Shown here one piece after another: positions 7,567 to 14,667 of a stretch of DNA of 14,667 bases. Where the stretch lies: assembly GCA_015231665.1 (NCBI GenBank), contig JADGBD010000025.1, positions 1 through 14,667 of the forward strand. Direction: 5' to 3'. Within the stretch, counting starts at the first letter, position 1. The number at the start of each line of letters is the position of its first letter. Under the pieces are notes generated by a model. The model ran no database searches. It was not told the origin of the DNA and saw nothing but the letters and a program-made list of their open reading frames with translations. This stretch comes from Gammaproteobacteria bacterium (GTDB lineage: Bacteria > Pseudomonadota > Gammaproteobacteria > Chromatiales > Chromatiaceae). The position numbers and the translations under genes are program-made.

Positions 7567-9942
7567 TCAGTCTCTTAGTCTTGCATCCAACCCTGCCGAC
7601 AATTCCTGCACGATATGTGCCACGAAATCGTCCACCTCCTGGTCGGTAAGTGTGCGGGAAGAATCCTGCAAAATCAATCCTAAAGCCAAACTTTTTCGTC
7701 CTGAATCTATTTTTTCACCAGTATAGACGTCAAACAAGATTATGTCTTGAAGAATTTCACTGGCATGTTCACGAATACAAGCTTCTATCGAAAGATAATC
7801 AACTTTCTGATCAACGACAAGGGCCAAGTCCCGACGAATGCTTGGAAAGCGCGTCAAGGGAGTGAACTTGGGCAGCCCGGTCTGGCGAATTTCAGGCAAG
7901 CGCAACTCCAACAGGTAGAGGTTGCGCTCCAGATCGAAGGCCTCAGCCACCGCCGGATGAAGCATGCCCAGATGACCGAGCAAACGGCCCTGGCGCATGA
8001 TCCTAGCGGCCTGACCGGGATGCAGGGCGGGATGGCTGCACGGCTCGAAGCGGATCGAGGCGGCCTCGCCAAGCAAGGCCAGCAGGGCCTCGCAATCGGC
8101 CTTGAGATCGAAGAAGTCCACCTCCCGCTTGACCGCACCCCACTGCTCCGCCGCCACCTCGCCGGTCACCAGTGCTGCCAGCATTGGCGTTTGCTCGATC
8201 TCGCCGGCCTGACGCTGGAACTGCAGACCGCATTCAAAGATGCGCACCCGCGATTGCTGGCGCGCCAGATTGTGCTTGGCGGTGGCGATCAAGCCGGGCC
8301 AGAGGCTGGTGCGCATCACTGCCATATCCGAGGAGATGGGATTGGCCAGGGCAATGGGCTCGACATCAGGCAGGATCGCCTGAGCCCGGCTCGGCTCGAT
8401 GAAGCTGTAGGTAATCACTTCCTGATAGCCCAGAGAGGCCAGGCGATCCCGCGCCCGTTCCAGATCGAATTCCTGCTCGGGACGCAACTCCATGTTCATC
8501 GGCACACGAGGCACCGCGCTGGGGATCTGCTCAAAACCGTAGATGCGACCCACTTCTTCGATCAGATCCACCTCTATGCCGATATCAAACCGGCTTGCGG
8601 GTGGCTGCACCCACCAGCCTTCGCTGACCGGCTCCACGACCATACCCAGACGCTGCAGGCAATCGACCACCACGCTATCTGCCACGGCTATGCCGAGCAG
8701 GCGACCGATGCGCTGCCGCCGCAGGAGGATCTTCGGCCGCGTCACCGGCTCGCTCTGCTGACAATCCACCACCGGCCCGGCCTCGCCGCCGAGAATCTGC
8801 AGCAGCAGCGCAGTAGCCCGCTCCAGCGCCAGCAACTGCAGGCTGGGATCGACGCCACGCTCAAACCGATGGGAGGAGTCGGTATGCAGACCCAGGGCCC
8901 GGGCCTTGCCGGTCAGGGCCATGGGGCTGAAATAGGCGCTCTCGAGGAGAATATCCCGGGTTGTCGCTCCCACGGCGGAGTCGGCGCCACCCATGATGCC
9001 CGCCAAGGCCAGGGGCTTGGCAGCATCGGCAATCAGCAGATTGTCCGCCGCCAGATCGATCTCCTTGCCGCCGATCAGGGTCAGACGCTCGCCGGGCTGG
9101 GCCAGGCGCACCTGGATGCCGCCATCGAGCTTAGCCAGATCAAAGGCGTGCATCGGCTGGCCCAGTTCGATGAGGACGTAGTTGGTCACATCAACGATGG
9201 GATCAATGCTGCGGATGCCGCTGCGGCGCAAGCGCTCGCGCAGCCAGAGGGGCGTTTCCACCTGGGTGTTGAGATTGCGGATCACCCGGCAGGCGTAGCG
9301 CGGGCAGGCTTCGACCGCGTTCACCGCAACGGCGACACGGTCATCACAGCTGGGCGGGACGGCAGTGGGGTCCGCCATCTTGATCTCGACCCGATTGAGG
9401 GCGCTGACCTCCCGCGCCAGACCGCGCAGGCCCAGGCAATCACCCCGGTCCGGGGTCAGGTCGAGCTCGATGATCTGATCGTTGAGCTGCAGATAGTCAC
9501 GCAAATCCGCGCCGATGGGTGCGTCCAGCGGCAGCGGCATGATGCCCTCGGAGACCTCGGCCAGACCCAGCTCCTTGGCGGAGCAGATCATTCCCGCGGA
9601 AGCCACGCCGCGCAGCTTGGCTGGCTTGATCTTGAAGTCACCTGGCAGCACCGCGCCCACCAGAGCCACGGGCACGCGCATACCCGCGGCCACATTGCTG
9701 GCACCGCAGACAATCTGCAGTGGCTCGGCCTGAGCCACATTGACCTGACAGACCCCCAGCTTGTCGGCATCGGGATGCTGCTCGCGCTGCAGCACCTCGC
9801 CCACCACCACGCCGCTGAAGGCCGGTGCCGCGGGCTCGAGCACATCCACCTCCAGGCCGGCCATGGTGAACTGCTCCGCCAGGGTGCGGGTGTCCACGGG
9901 GGGATCAACCCATTCTCTCAACCAGGCTTCACTGAATCGCAT
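7567..9942 (-). CDS. pheT: Phenylalanine-tRNA ligase beta subunit
   Basis: At 791 residues this is the normal bacterial PheRS beta length. Domains in order: N-terminal MRFSEAWLREWV; tRNA-binding OB fold at about 43-150 (VGEVLQREQHPDADKL, SAGMICSAKELGL); B3/B4 editing domain at about 200-370; B5 at about 400-475; the catalytic-like core; and the FDX-ACB anticodon-binding domain over the last 95 residues (FTPLTRFPSIRRDLALVVD). It forms the alpha2-beta2 synthetase with PheS and clears mischarged Tyr-tRNA(Phe). ATG 9942 begins the conserved N-terminus; the pheS stop is 49 nt before it. The FDX-ACB coding region from about 7660 to 7820 is strikingly AT-rich and uses codons such as ATA, TTA and AAA that are rare in the rest of the gene. 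Confidence 0.98.
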   Translation of the reverse strand: MRFSEAWLREWVDPPVDTRTLAEQFTMAGLEVDVLEPAAPAFSGVVVGEVLQREQHPDADKLGVCQVNVAQAEPLQIVCGASNVAAGMRVPVALVGAVLPGDFKIKPAKLRGVASAGMICSAKELGLAEVSEGIMPLPLDAPIGADLRDYLQLNDQIIELDLTPDRGDCLGLRGLAREVSALNRVEIKMADPTAVPPSCDDRVAVAVNAVEACPRYACRVIRNLNTQVETPLWLRERLRRSGIRSIDPIVDVTNYVLIELGQPMHAFDLAKLDGGIQVRLAQPGERLTLIGGKEIDLAADNLLIADAAKPLALAGIMGGADSAVGATTRDILLESAYFSPMALTGKARALGLHTDSSHRFERGVDPSLQLLALERATALLLQILGGEAGPVVDCQQSEPVTRPKILLRRQRIGRLLGIAVADSVVVDCLQRLGMVVEPVSEGWWVQPPASRFDIGIEVDLIEEVGRIYGFEQIPSAVPRVPMNMELRPEQEFDLERARDRLASLGYQEVITYSFIEPSRAQAILPDVEPIALANPISSDMAVMRTSLWPGLIATAKHNLARQQSRVRIFECGLQFQRQAGEIEQTPMLAALVTGEVAAEQWGAVKREVDFFDLKADCEALLALLGEAASIRFEPCSHPALHPGQAARIMRQGRLLGHLGMLHPAVAEAFDLERNLYLLELRLPEIRQTGLPKFTPLTRFPSIRRDLALVVDQKVDYLSIEACIREHASEILQDIILFDVYTGEKIDSGRKSLALGLILQDSSRTLTDQEVDDFVAHIVQELSAGLDARLRD
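7704..7733 (-). promoter_or_regulatory. Candidate internal sigma-70 promoter for ihfA
   Basis: Inside the AT-rich 3' part of pheT the minus strand has TTGACG (7728-7733; 5 of 6 to the -35 consensus), an 18-nt spacer and TAGATT (7704-7709; 4 of 6 to the -10 consensus), about 140 nt before the ihfA start. E. coli ihfA has promoters within pheT, which makes the position plausible. This is a match by eye only, in DNA where AT-rich hits are easy to find. Confidence 0.3.
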
Positions 9943-9991
9943 CTCGCTGTTCCGTTGTTAAAGTTGTTGTTGCTGTGATCAAGCCAGCGAA

Positions 9992-11104
<1,113 letters not shown>

Positions 11105-11273
11105 CTAGGAGCCTGTCGGATTTAGGATGCTCCTACTGCGCCGGTGGGAAGAACGGCTCAAATTTCCCCGATTTTTCGTTGCGTAGGCCCACTATGCGCC
11201 TCAAAATCGTGAAAATTTGCGCTCGCTCTCCCACCTTGCTCGCTACGGGCACCTAAACCCGACAGGCTCCTAG
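11105..11273. mobile_element. 169-bp palindromic MITE-like element between rplT and pheS
   Basis: Terminal inverted repeats of 22 bp (11105-11126 and 11252-11273) differ at one position; each begins CTAGGAGCCTGTCGG when read inward. Internal inverted repeats continue the palindrome: CGGTGGGA against TCCCACC, CGATTTT against AAAATCG, and GCGTAG against CTATGC near the centre. There is no transposase. The outer CTAG could be part of the repeat or a 4-bp target duplication of the YTAR type made by the IS5 group, but that family assignment is only a guess. It ends 2 nt from the rplT stop and leaves 14 nt before the pheS terminator. From memory, elements with AGGAGCCTGTCGG ends occur in several gammaproteobacterial genomes. 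Confidence 0.8.
11133..11252 (-). CDS. Small open frame inside the MITE, 39 codons, possible leader peptide
   Basis: The minus strand is open from GTG 11252 (second GTG at 11234) to TAG 11133-11135. Part of the product reads KVGERAQIFTILRRIVGL and it ends in GKFEPFFPPAQ. Four of the 39 residues are Phe, including an adjacent pair near the end (codons 11148-11153). There is no convincing Shine-Dalgarno for the outer GTG; an AAGG touches the inner one. It may be a chance frame within a repeat element. It is listed because it lies upstream of the pheS terminator, where a Phe-rich leader peptide controls pheST in E. coli. Confidence 0.25.
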   Translation of the reverse strand: MPVASKVGERAQIFTILRRIVGLRNEKSGKFEPFFPPAQ

Positions 11274-11275
11274 AA

Positions 11276-11632
11276 TCAGGCCAGTGCGGCCTGGGCCTTT
11301 TCGCACAGCTTGCTGAATGCAGGCCGGTCGAAAATAGCCAAATCCGCCAGCATCTTGCGATCCATCTCCACCTCGGCCTTTTTCAGGCCATTGATCAGGC
11401 GGCTGTAGGACATGCCGTTCTCACGGGCGCCGGCGTTGATACGGGCAATCCACAGGGCGCGGAACTGGCGCTTCTTCTGACGACGGTCACGGTAGGCATA
11501 CTGGCCTGCCTTGATCACCGCCTGCTTGGCAACGCGGAAGACCTTACTGCGGGCACCGTAATAGCCCTTGGCTTCGTCGAGGATCTTTTTATGACGGGCG
11601 TGTGCGGTTACGCCTCTCTTGACTCTTGGCAT
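11276..11632 (-). CDS. rplT: 50S ribosomal protein L20
   Basis: The 118 residues are a full-length L20: [19 protein letters not shown] at the start, then [31 protein letters not shown] and [31 protein letters not shown]20 binds 23S rRNA early in 50S assembly, and in E. coli it also represses its own operon at the rpmI leader. The start has AGGAG 8 nt upstream and follows the rpmI stop by 23 nt. The stop is 2 nt from the right end of the MITE-like element, so the insertion did not damage the coding region. Confidence 0.99.
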   Translation of the reverse strand: MPRVKRGVTAHARHKKILDEAKGYYGARSKVFRVAKQAVIKAGQYAYRDRRQKKRQFRALWIARINAGARENGMSYSRLINGLKKAEVEMDRKMLADLAIFDRPAFSKLCEKAQAALA

Positions 11633-11655
11633 CTATCTATCTCCTGCTCTTGGGC

Positions 11656-11853
11656 TTAACAATAAGGCATCATGCGGCGCGCTACCTTGGCATCTGAGGT
11701 GTGCAGATGGTTGGGCGAACGCAGATGACGCTTACGCTTGGTGCTCTTCTTGGTCAGGATATGACGGCGATGCGATTGGTTGCTTTTGACGGCACCCGAT
11801 GACTTCACTTTGAAGCGCTTTGCGGCGCCTCGATTGGTTTTGATTTTGGGCAT
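11656..11853 (-). CDS. rpmI: 50S ribosomal protein L35
   Basis: The 65-residue, very basic protein matches L35 end to end: MPKIKTNRGAAKRFKVKSSG, then SHRRHILTKKSTKRKRHLR and the C-terminal VARRMMPY. It is a late-assembling protein of the large subunit. It lies between infC and rplT, the standard order, 45 nt after infC. The Shine-Dalgarno is poor (a GAG 12 nt before the ATG). This fits a gene translated through coupling or controlled by L20 as in E. coli, although no L20 site is proven here. Confidence 0.98.
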   Translation of the reverse strand: MPKIKTNRGAAKRFKVKSSGAVKSNQSHRRHILTKKSTKRKRHLRSPNHLHTSDAKVARRMMPYC

Positions 11854-11881
11854 TTTTCAATACTCGCATTGGTTTTAATGG

Positions 11882-11899
11882 GTTCGGCAATGGCCGAAC
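11882..11899 (-). promoter_or_regulatory. Stem-loop at the infC stop codon, candidate L20 control element
   Basis: GTTCGGC (11882-11888) and GCCGAAC (11893-11899) make a perfect 7-bp stem with a 4-nt loop. On the minus strand it begins within the infC TAG and lies 29 nt before the rpmI ATG. In E. coli L20 represses rpmI-rplT by binding RNA structures in the infC-rpmI region. Position is the only argument here; the sequence is too short to call a homologous operator, and there is no T-run. Confidence 0.4.
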
Positions 11900-12420
11900 T
11901 ACTTCTTTTTTGGGGCAAGCAGCATGACCATCTGGCGACCTTCCATCAGCGGCTGTTGCTCGACGCTGGCGTATTCTGCCAAGTCGTTCTCGATCCGCTT
12001 CAGAAACTCCAGACCCAACTCCCTGTGGGCATGCTCACGACCACGGAACCTCATGGTTACCTTGGCCCTGTCCCCTTCTTCGAGGAAACGCACCAGGTTG
12101 CGTAGTTTTACCTGGTAGTCCCCTTCGTCCGTACCTGGACGAAATTTGATTTCCTTGACTTGAATCTGCTTCTGCTTCTTCTTCGCAGCCGCCTTTTCCT
12201 TTTTCTTGTCAAACAGGAATTTGCCGTAGTCCATCAAACGGCATACCGGTGGCTTGGATTCCGGCGAAATTTCCACCAAATCCAGCTCAAGCTGCTCGGC
12301 CTTGGCCAGAGCCTCTGCTGCGCTGACAATCCCTACCTGCTCACCGTCGGCACCGATCAGACGCACTTCCCGTACATCGATCTCTTCGTTGAGTCTGTGC
12401 CTGTCTTCTTTCTTGCTGAT
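11899..12420 (-). CDS. infC: Translation initiation factor IF-3, probable AUC start
   Basis: IF3 binds the 30S subunit, prevents joining with 50S and proofreads start codons. The 173-residue product has the usual N-domain ([37 protein letters not shown]), lysine-rich linker ([16 protein letters not shown]) and C-domain ([19 protein letters not shown] to the end, APKKK). No ATG occurs before the conserved part. The only well-placed Shine-Dalgarno, AGGAGT at 12427-12432, is 6 nt before ATC 12418-12420, giving a length close to E. coli IF3 (180 aa). IF3 genes typically use AUU or AUC so that IF3 can repress its own translation. A GTG start at 12459 is possible on paper but falls inside a stable hairpin. 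Confidence 0.96.
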   Translation of the reverse strand: MSKKEDRHRLNEEIDVREVRLIGADGEQVGIVSAAEALAKAEQLELDLVEISPESKPPVCRLMDYGKFLFDKKKEKAAAKKKQKQIQVKEIKFRPGTDEGDYQVKLRNLVRFLEEGDRAKVTMRFRGREHAHRELGLEFLKRIENDLAEYASVEQQPLMEGRQMVMLLAPKKK

Positions 12421-12432
12421 AACCTGACTCCT
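12418..12432 (-). promoter_or_regulatory. infC ribosome binding site with non-canonical AUC start
   Basis: On the minus strand AGGAGT (12427-12432) is followed by CAGGTT and then ATC (12418-12420). The spacing is ideal and the next codons encode the expected charged IF3 N-terminus ([14 protein letters not shown]). This decides the gene start and implies IF3 autoregulation by start-codon discrimination, as known for the AUU codon of E. coli infC. Confidence 0.75.
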
Positions 12433-12444
12433 ATTAAGGATCAA

Positions 12445-12486
12445 GGGGCCACCCCACACCTAGCTCAGATAGCTGTGGGGCACCCC
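12445..12486 (-). promoter_or_regulatory. Stable hairpin in the infC leader
   Basis: CCCCACA (12452-12458) pairs with TGTGGGG (12474-12480), continued inward by CTA/TAG (12460-12462 with 12470-12472). It is continued outward across a small internal loop by GGGG (12445-12448) with CCCC (12483-12486). On the RNA it ends 12 nt before the infC Shine-Dalgarno. No T-run follows, so it is more likely an mRNA structure affecting translation or stability than a terminator. Confidence 0.55.
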
Positions 12487-12561
12487 GGAACATAAAACAT
12501 CTCTAGTCCGCTTTGGGACTCGGAACTCAAGAGTAGCCACGGATGTTTCACAATAAAAATG

Positions 12562-12588
12562 AAAAAGCACCGACAATCCGGTGCTCTT
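12562..12588 (-). terminator. Intrinsic terminator after thrS
   Basis: On the minus strand AGCACCG (12579-12585) pairs with CGGTGCT (12566-12572) around a 6-nt loop, and further G-U and A-U pairs extend the base. The T-rich tail is TTTTT-CA-TTTTT, running through 12562-12566 and on. It starts 7 nt after the thrS stop. It should separate thrS from infC at least partly, so infC needs a promoter in 12433-12560 or depends on read-through. I see no convincing promoter there. Confidence 0.82.
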
Positions 12589-12595
12589 AGGCATC

Positions 12596-14506
12596 TCAAC
12601 CCGCTCGCGCTGCAATGCTGCGATTCAGATCTTCGATAAAGGTCTCCGGAGACATGCTGCCTAAATCCTTGCCATCGCGGGTACGTACCGCGACCTGGCC
12701 CTGTTCTACCTCGCGGTCACCGACCACCAGCAGATAAGGCGCCTTGGCAAGAGTGTGCTCGCGGATTTTATAGCCAATCTTTTCATTCCTCAAGTCTATT
12801 TCCACTCTAATCCCCTGCCGGCTCAATAAATTAGCCAAACCCTGGGCATATTCGGCCTGGCGATCGGTGATATTCATCACCACCACCTGGGTTGGCGCCA
12901 GCCACAGAGGCAGTGCGCCGGCGTAGTGTTCGATCAAAATGCCGATGAACCGCTCGAGCGATCCGAGGATGGCACGATGCAGCATGACCGGGGTCTGCTT
13001 GCTGTTGTCCTCGGCGATGTAGGTCGCGCCGAGGCGCTCGGGCATGGAGAAATCCAGCTGGATGGTGCCCAGCTGCCAGACCCGTTCCAGACAGTCCTTC
13101 AGCGAGAATTCGATCTTGGGACCGTAGAAGGCACCCTCCCCCGGCTGCAGTTCAAATGCCAGACCCTTGCTATTGAGGGCGTCTTCCAATGCCTTTTCCG
13201 CCTTGTCCCAGGTCTCATCGGAACCGACGCGCTGTTCCGGCCGGGTGGATAGCTTGATCAGCACCTCAGTAAAGCCGAAATCCTTGTACACCTCGAACAG
13301 CAGGTCGGTGAAGTCCGACACCTCGGCGAGAATCTGCCCCTCGGTACAGAAGATGTGCGCATCGTCCTGGACGAAGTTGCGCACCCGCATCAGCCCGTGC
13401 AGGGTGCCGGAGGGCTCGTTGCGGTGGCAGGAGCCAAACTCCGCCAAGCGCAAGGGCAGATCACGGTAGCTCTTGATGCCCTGGTTGTATATCTGGATGT
13501 GCGCCGGACAGTTCATCGGTTTGATCGCGTAGTCGCGGTTTTCCGAATGGGTGGTGAAGATCATGTCGCCGAACTTGTCCCAATGGCCCGACTTTTCCCA
13601 CAGGGAGCGGTCGATCACCTGGGGCGTGTGCACTTCCTGATAGCCGTGCTGGCGCAGCTTGTCGCGGATATACTGCTGCACCGTCAAATAGATCTGCCAG
13701 CCCTTGTCGTGCCAGAACACCATCCCCGGCGCTTCTTCCTGGGTGTGGAACAGGTCCTGGGCCTTGGCGATCTTGCGGTGATCGCGCTTTTCCGCCTCCT
13801 CCAGCCGGGTCAGGTAGTCCTTCAGCTCCTTTTTGTTGCGCCAGGCGGTGCCGTAGATCCGCTGCAGCATCTCGTTTTTCGAATCACCGCGCCAGTAGGC
13901 GCCGGCCAGCTTCATCAGCTTGAACGCCTGGAGCTTGCCGGTGGTCGGCACATGGGGGCCGCGGCAGAGATCGAGAAAATCCCCCTGGCGATAGACCGAG
14001 ATTTCCTCGGACTCCGGCAGATCACGGATGATCTCGGCCTTGTAGGCCTCGCCAATGCCTTCAAAATAGGCAATCGCCTCGGCCCGCGACCAGACCTCGC
14101 GACTGACCGGATAATCCGCCCTGGCCAGCTCGGTCATGCGCTCCTCGATGGCTGTCAGATCCTCCGGGCTAAAACTGCGTTTGAAGCTGAAATCGTAGTA
14201 AAAGCCGTTATCTATGGTGGGACCTATGGTCACCTGGGCCTCGGCAAACAGCTGTTTTACCGCCATCGCCAGCAGGTGGGCAGTGGAATGGCGAATCACC
14301 TCCAGCCCCTGCTCGTCGCGCTCGGTGATGATGGCCAGCTCGCTGTCGTGCGCGAGCAGGTGGCTGGTATCCACCAGACGATCACCCACGCGCCCGGCAA
14401 GGGCCGCCTTGGCCAGGCCCGCGCCTATGTCCGCCGCCACCTGGGCAACGCTGACGGGCCCATCGAACTGGCGCTTGGAGCCATCGGGAAGGGTGATGAT
14501 CGGCAT
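12596..14506 (-). CDS. thrS: Threonine-tRNA ligase
   Basis: The 636-residue enzyme charges tRNA(Thr) and removes mischarged serine. Domains in order: TGS (1-62, [14 protein letters not shown]); editing domain (about 63-225) with H73-x3-H77 (HSTAHLL) and C181/H185 (LCRGPHV); class II catalytic core with zinc ligands C333 (MNCPAH), H384 (DDAHIF) and H510 (VMLHRA), matching E. coli C334, H385 and H511; and the C-terminal anticodon-binding domain from about 535. ATG 14506 has GAGG 7 nt upstream. A terminator-like hairpin lies just before this site and another follows the stop. The stretch coding residues 559-580 uses several codons uncommon elsewhere in the gene (TTA, AGA, ATA, AGG). Confidence 0.98.
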   Translation of the reverse strand: MPIITLPDGSKRQFDGPVSVAQVAADIGAGLAKAALAGRVGDRLVDTSHLLAHDSELAIITERDEQGLEVIRHSTAHLLAMAVKQLFAEAQVTIGPTIDNGFYYDFSFKRSFSPEDLTAIEERMTELARADYPVSREVWSRAEAIAYFEGIGEAYKAEIIRDLPESEEISVYRQGDFLDLCRGPHVPTTGKLQAFKLMKLAGAYWRGDSKNEMLQRIYGTAWRNKKELKDYLTRLEEAEKRDHRKIAKAQDLFHTQEEAPGMVFWHDKGWQIYLTVQQYIRDKLRQHGYQEVHTPQVIDRSLWEKSGHWDKFGDMIFTTHSENRDYAIKPMNCPAHIQIYNQGIKSYRDLPLRLAEFGSCHRNEPSGTLHGLMRVRNFVQDDAHIFCTEGQILAEVSDFTDLLFEVYKDFGFTEVLIKLSTRPEQRVGSDETWDKAEKALEDALNSKGLAFELQPGEGAFYGPKIEFSLKDCLERVWQLGTIQLDFSMPERLGATYIAEDNSKQTPVMLHRAILGSLERFIGILIEHYAGALPLWLAPTQVVVMNITDRQAEYAQGLANLLSRQGIRVEIDLRNEKIGYKIREHTLAKAPYLLVVGDREVEQGQVAVRTRDGKDLGSMSPETFIEDLNRSIAARAG

Positions 14507-14520
14507 AGCAATTCCTCATG

Positions 14521-14548
14521 AAAACAAAACGCCGGGGGTGTCCCGGCG
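14521..14548 (-). terminator. Terminator-like hairpin in the thrS leader
   Basis: On the minus strand CGCCGGG (14542-14548) pairs with CCCGGCG (14530-14536) around a 5-nt loop, followed by TTTTGTTTT (14521-14529). The thrS Shine-Dalgarno begins a few bases later. It could end transcription from an upstream gene outside the window or act as an attenuator of thrS. It begins only about 16 nt after the TATAAA at 14564-14569, so a transcript from there would start almost at the hairpin. Confidence 0.7.
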
Positions 14549-14563
14549 CAGCTGAGCGTGTAT

Positions 14564-14569
14564 TTTATA
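14564..14569 (-). promoter_or_regulatory. Candidate -10 element for thrS
   Basis: TATAAA within TATAAAAT on the minus strand is a good -10 match, about 60 nt before the thrS ATG. The -35 region is poor (AGTGGC with a 17-nt spacer), so the call is tentative. An inverted repeat AGGCAG-TCG-CTGCCT (14570-14584) sits directly upstream and could be an operator or an RNA hairpin. Confidence 0.3.
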
Positions 14570-14597
14570 GGCAGCGACTGCCTAATGCCACTTCGGC

Positions 14598-14627
14598 GCC
14601 CTGATCTGACCAAGTCAGATCCAGGGC
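14598..14627 (-). other. Long stem-loop upstream of thrS
   Basis: GCCCT/AGGGC (14598-14602 with 14623-14627) and GATCTGAC/GTCAGATC (14603-14610 with 14614-14621) form a 13-bp stem with one bulged base and a 3-nt loop. No T-run follows on either strand. It may mark the end of an upstream minus-strand gene or belong to a long thrS leader. E. coli thrS has a structured autoregulatory leader, but this sequence cannot be matched to it by eye. Confidence 0.5.
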
Positions 14628-14667
14628 AACCACTTGCGGAGCACAGACTTTTGAAAAACATCACCAT

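Noticed and set aside
7747..9978. 743-codon plus-strand open frame opposite pheT
   Set aside because: It is entirely antisense to a clear full-length pheT; long antisense frames are expected in GC-rich genes with strong third-position bias, and the product (rich in G, Q, H, A, L) shows no recognisable domain.
12433..12560. infC promoter (TTGAGT with a 17-nt spacer and ACTAGA)
   Set aside because: The -10 matches consensus at only two positions; no other convincing pair was found.
13355..14521. 388-codon plus-strand open frame opposite thrS
   Set aside because: Antisense shadow of thrS with the same low-complexity H/Q/G/L-rich composition and no family features. Similar frames opposite pheS (10001-11023), glgC (4969-5931) and the GH57 gene (3111-4100) were rejected for the same reason.
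14598..14627. tRNA(Thr) anticodon-arm mimic like the E. coli thrS operator
   Set aside because: The 7-nt loop reading ACTTGGT contains GGT but not in the anticodon position with a preceding U33-like base; the resemblance is too loose.
14615..14665. Possible C-terminal end of an upstream minus-strand gene (DVFQKSVLRKWLPWI then TGA)
   Set aside because: Sixteen codons at the window edge, whose stop lies within the 14598-14627 stem; plausible but too short to support without the sequence beyond 14667.
14425..14667. 80-codon minus-strand frame running into thrS
   Set aside because: It overlaps the thrS start in another frame, contains all three leader hairpins and has no recognisable sequence.

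Overview
The window is a stretch of gammaproteobacterial chromosome with GC-rich codons, and almost every gene lies on the minus strand. The order thrS - infC - rpmI - rplT - pheS - pheT - ihfA - merR-type gene - tRNA-Pro(GGG), read from right to left, is the conserved gammaproteobacterial translation/IHF cluster known from Pseudomonas and relatives. The protein sequences (IhfA ending in the [10 protein letters not shown] arm, IF3, L20, L35) support this placement. I cannot name the genus. The glgC-GH57-malQ group and the short CACAGAG and GCAAAG intergenic repeats suggest a sulfur-oxidising or Chromatiales-like gammaproteobacterium, but that is inference.

Layout from left to right. (1) 3-233 (+): the C-terminal end of a sensor histidine kinase cut by the window edge, meeting (2) an MFS transporter at 230-1405 (-) tail to tail with a 4-nt overlap. 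(3) 1568-6012 (-): a compact storage-polysaccharide operon, glgC -> GH57 glycosidase -> malQ, with an 11-nt overlap and a 19-nt gap. (4) 6195-6554 (-): a stand-alone CheY-like receiver protein. (5) 6765-6841 (-): tRNA-Pro(GGG) with a textbook intrinsic terminator. (6) 6921-9942 (-): merR-type regulator, ihfA and pheT, overlapping or almost touching. (7) 9992-11017 (-): pheS. (8) 11018-11275: a 169-bp palindromic MITE-like element next to an intrinsic terminator, in the position where pheST attenuators lie. (9) 11276-12420 (-): rplT, rpmI and infC, with infC most likely starting at AUC. (10) 12596-14506 (-): thrS, followed by its own terminator and preceded by a hairpin-rich leader.

How the genes work together. 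The right two thirds serve protein synthesis (two aminoacyl-tRNA synthetases, IF3, two 50S proteins, one tRNA) plus the DNA-bending protein IHF. The left third makes ADP-glucose (GlgC) and remodels alpha-glucans (GH57, MalQ); glgA and glgB are not in the window.

The window is mostly ordinary core genome and I found no new multi-gene system. The most interesting signal is regulatory. The MITE-like element before pheS carries a 39-codon open frame with Phe codons. Its pheS-proximal terminal repeat can pair with the 5' arm of the terminator that follows. This gives an attenuator-like set of mutually exclusive structures and is a hypothesis, not a demonstration. Also notable are an AT-rich patch (41 of 120 bases G/C by hand count) in the 3' end of pheT, structured leaders before thrS and infC, and replacement of the E. 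coli GlgC activator lysine by tryptophan.
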